A stretch of 14,932 bases of DNA from an uncultured Collinsella sp. (GTDB taxonomy: Bacteria > Actinomycetota > Coriobacteriia > Coriobacteriales > Coriobacteriaceae), in assembly GCA_900540935.1 (NCBI GenBank), contig UQHW01000042.1:1-14932 (forward strand). The letters run 5' to 3'. Both the position numbers and the translations under genes were made by a program. Positions 12,894-14,932 of the stretch are shown piece after piece. The notes under the pieces were generated by a model. The model searched no databases and had not been told where the DNA came from. It saw only the letters and a list, made by a program, of their open reading frames with translations. Positions within the stretch are counted from its first letter, which is position 1, and each line of letters begins with the position of its first letter.

Positions 12894-14858
12894 ATGGCAG
12901 AAAACCAGAACGCCGCCGATCAGGCATCGACGCTCAACGACGAGCGCGCCACCCGCCTGGCCAAGCGTGCCTCCCTGTTCGAGGCGGGCCAGAACCCGTA
13001 TCCCGAGCACTCCGAGATTGAGGACTACGTCGTCGACATCGAGACTAAGTACGCCGAGCTCACCGATGGCGAGGACACCGAGGACGTCGTGAAGATCGGC
13101 GGCCGTGTGGTTGCCAAGCGCGGTCAGGGCAAGATTATGTTCATCGTCGTGCGCGACGCGACCGGCGAGATCCAGCTGTTCTGCCGCATCAACGATATGG
13201 ACGAGGCCGCCTGGAACACGCTCAAGGCACTCGACCTGGGCGATATCCTGGGCGTAACCGGCGTAGTCGTGCGCACCAAGCGTGGCCAGCTTTCCGTTGC
13301 CCCCAAGAGCGCGACGCTGCTCTCCAAGGCCGTTCGCCCGCTGCCCGAGAAGTTCCACGGTCTCTCCGACAAGGAGACCCGTTATCGTCAGCGCTATGTC
13401 GACCTGATCGCCAACGACGACGTTCGCGAGACCTTCCGCAAGCGTTCGCAGATTCTCTCCACGTTCCGCCGCTTTATGGAGTCCGATGGCTACATGGAGG
13501 TCGAGACCCCCATCTTGCAGACCATCCAGGGCGGCGCTACGGCTAAGCCGTTCATCACGCACTTCAATGCGCTCGATCAGGAGTGCTACCTGCGTATCGC
13601 CACCGAGCTGCACCTCAAGCGCTGCATTGTCGGCGGCTTTGAGCGCGTGTTCGAGATCGGCCGCATCTTCCGTAACGAGGGCATGGACCTTACCCACAAC
13701 CCCGAGTTCACTACGATGGAGGCCTACCGTGCCTTCTCCGACCTCGAGGGCATGAAGGCACTCGCCCAGGGTGTCATTAAGGCCGCTAACAAGGCTATCG
13801 GCAACCCCGAGGTTATTGAGTACCAGGGTCAGACCATCGATCTGTCCGGTGAGTGGGCAAGCCGTCCCATGACCGACATTGTCTCCGACGTGCTCGGCAA
13901 GCCGGTCACCATCGACACGCCGGTTGAGGAGCTTGCTGCCGCCGCACGCGAGAAGGGCCTGGAGATCAAGCCCGAGTGGACCGCCGGCAAGATCATCGCC
14001 GAGATCTATGACGAGCTGGGCGAGGACACCATCGTCAACCCCACCTTCGTGTGCGATTACCCCATCGAGGTTAGCCCGCTTGCCAAGCGCTTTGAGGATG
14101 ACCCGCGCCTGACCCATCGCTTTGAGCTGGTCATCGCCGGCCACGAGTACGCGAACGCGTTCTCCGAGCTCAACGACCCGGTCGACCAGGCCGAGCGCTT
14201 CGCTGCCCAGATGGCCGAGAAGGCCGGCGGCGACGACGAGGCCATGGAGTACGACGAGGATTACGTGCGCGCCCTCGAGTACGGTATGCCTCCCGCGGGC
14301 GGCATTGGCATCGGTATCGACCGCGTGGTCATGCTGCTCACCAACCAGGCTTCCATCCGCGACGTGCTGCTGTTCCCGCACATGAAGCCCGAGAAGGGTT
14401 TCCAGTCCGGTGCCGCTGCTGCCAAGGCTGCCGAGGCCGGCAACACCGCGAGCCCCTTCGTCAAGCCCCTCAAGCCCACGGTCGATTATTCCAAGATTGC
14501 CGTCGAGCCGCTGTTTGAGGAGTTCGTCGACTTCGATACCTTCTCTAAGAGCGACTTCCGCGCCGTGAAGGTCAAGGCATGCGAGGCCGTCAAGAAGTCC
14601 AAGAAGCTGCTGAACTTTACGCTCGACGACGGTACCGGTACCGACCGCACCATCCTCTCCGGTATTCACGCTTATTACGAGCCCGAGGACCTGGTCGGCA
14701 AGACCTTGCTCGCCATCACCAACCTGCCTCCGCGCAAGATGATGGGTATTCCCAGCTGCGGCATGCTGATCAGCGCTGTCCACGAGGAGGAGGGCGAGGA
14801 GCGCCTCAACCTGATCCAGCTCGACGCCTCCATCCCCGCCGGCGCAAAGATGTACTAA
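12894..14858 (+). CDS. lysS: Lysyl-tRNA synthetase (class II) with C-terminal tRNA-binding domain
   Basis: Charges tRNA-Lys with lysine using ATP. The 654 residues exceed the usual 490-510 of bacterial class II LysRS. The order is an OB-fold anticodon-binding domain (about 66-140, including VKIGGRVVAKRGQGK), then the catalytic core with motif 1 (GYMEVETPIL, 199-208), motif 2 (FERVFEIGRIFRNEG, 249-263) and motif 3 (GIGIGIDRVVMLL, 470-482). An Ala-rich linker (about 503-535) follows, then an EMAPII/Trbp111-like tRNA-binding domain (about 545-654) marked by LLNFTLDDG, RTILSGI, LVGKTLLAITNLPPRKMMG and SCGML. That domain is familiar at the C-terminus of MetRS. GAGGAG lies before the ATG at 12894. 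The reading frame is continuous, so this is a true fusion within this sequence. Confidence 0.96.
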   Translation: MAENQNAADQASTLNDERATRLAKRASLFEAGQNPYPEHSEIEDYVVDIETKYAELTDGEDTEDVVKIGGRVVAKRGQGKIMFIVVRDATGEIQLFCRINDMDEAAWNTLKALDLGDILGVTGVVVRTKRGQLSVAPKSATLLSKAVRPLPEKFHGLSDKETRYRQRYVDLIANDDVRETFRKRSQILSTFRRFMESDGYMEVETPILQTIQGGATAKPFITHFNALDQECYLRIATELHLKRCIVGGFERVFEIGRIFRNEGMDLTHNPEFTTMEAYRAFSDLEGMKALAQGVIKAANKAIGNPEVIEYQGQTIDLSGEWASRPMTDIVSDVLGKPVTIDTPVEELAAAAREKGLEIKPEWTAGKIIAEIYDELGEDTIVNPTFVCDYPIEVSPLAKRFEDDPRLTHRFELVIAGHEYANAFSELNDPVDQAERFAAQMAEKAGGDDEAMEYDEDYVRALEYGMPPAGGIGIGIDRVVMLLTNQASIRDVLLFPHMKPEKGFQSGAAAAKAAEAGNTASPFVKPLKPTVDYSKIAVEPLFEEFVDFDTFSKSDFRAVKVKACEAVKKSKKLLNFTLDDGTGTDRTILSGIHAYYEPEDLVGKTLLAITNLPPRKMMGIPSCGMLISAVHEEEGEERLNLIQLDASIPAGAKMY

Positions 14859-14861
14859 CTT

Positions 14862-14888
14862 GTTACGCGGTTCTACGAACCGCGTAAC
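14862..14888. repeat. Perfect 11-bp palindrome after lysS
   Basis: GTTACGCGGTT (14862-14872), CTACG, and AACCGCGTAAC (14878-14888) form a perfect stem-loop that begins three bases after the lysS stop codon. No T-run follows on either strand. It may act as a U-less terminator, an RNA-stabilising 3' hairpin or a protein site. The remaining 44 bases of the window show no supported feature. Confidence 0.6.
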
Positions 14889-14932
14889 GGCTCGACGCTG
14901 CGCGGGCCGCATTTGGACAATCTGACGTTCAA

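Noticed and set aside
12888..14912. 674-codon open frame opposite lysS.
   Set aside because: Antisense shadow of a certain gene; the composition is rich in Leu, Val, Gly and His with no family motifs.

Overview
The window looks like core chromosome of a high-GC Gram-positive gut anaerobe of the class Coriobacteriia, most likely Collinsella or a close relative. That assignment is inference. It rests on GC-rich codon use, purine-rich ribosome binding sites (AAAGGA, GGAGG), a lysyl-tRNA synthetase with an appended tRNA-binding domain, a MurE without the diaminopimelate signature, and a veg-ispE gene pair. No phage, CRISPR array, toxin-antitoxin pair or intact transposase gene is visible. The window is mostly housekeeping, and I did not find a clear undescribed multi-gene system.

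Left edge (1-454): no gene is supported. It holds a MITE-like element with 27-bp inverted terminal arms (60-277) and two internal palindromes, then a tRNA T-arm-like fragment (384-407), then the terminator of a leftward tRNA-Val(UAC) gene (455-530).

Minus-strand block (455-4695): a lipoprotein-type amino-acid-binding protein fused to its ABC permease is followed by a strong terminator, then glutamine-dependent asparagine synthase asnB, then tRNA-Val. AsnB consumes glutamine and the transporter resembles polar/glutamine-type systems, so the two may be metabolically linked. The transporter ATPase is not in the window.

Plus-strand block 1 (4980-9162): MurE-type ligase, a HAD-superfamily phosphatase, glutamate racemase murI and RNase PH (rph), closely spaced and closed by a terminator directly after rph. 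murI makes the D-glutamate that precedes the MurE substrate in peptidoglycan synthesis.

Plus-strand block 2 (9306-10397): rdgB (dITP/XTP pyrophosphatase) is translationally coupled to dtd (D-aminoacyl-tRNA deacylase), giving a small quality-control pair.

Plus-strand block 3 (10431-11723): a good promoter with a short hairpin plus T-run in its leader drives veg, which is coupled to ispE of the MEP isoprenoid pathway.

Plus-strand block 4 (11732-14858): tRNA-Pro(CGG) with its own promoter and terminator; tatA, whose promoter carries a perfect inverted repeat; greA; and lysS, which encodes LysRS fused to an EMAPII/Trbp111-like tRNA-binding domain. Intrinsic terminators separate these units. The window ends with a perfect 11-bp palindrome just after lysS.
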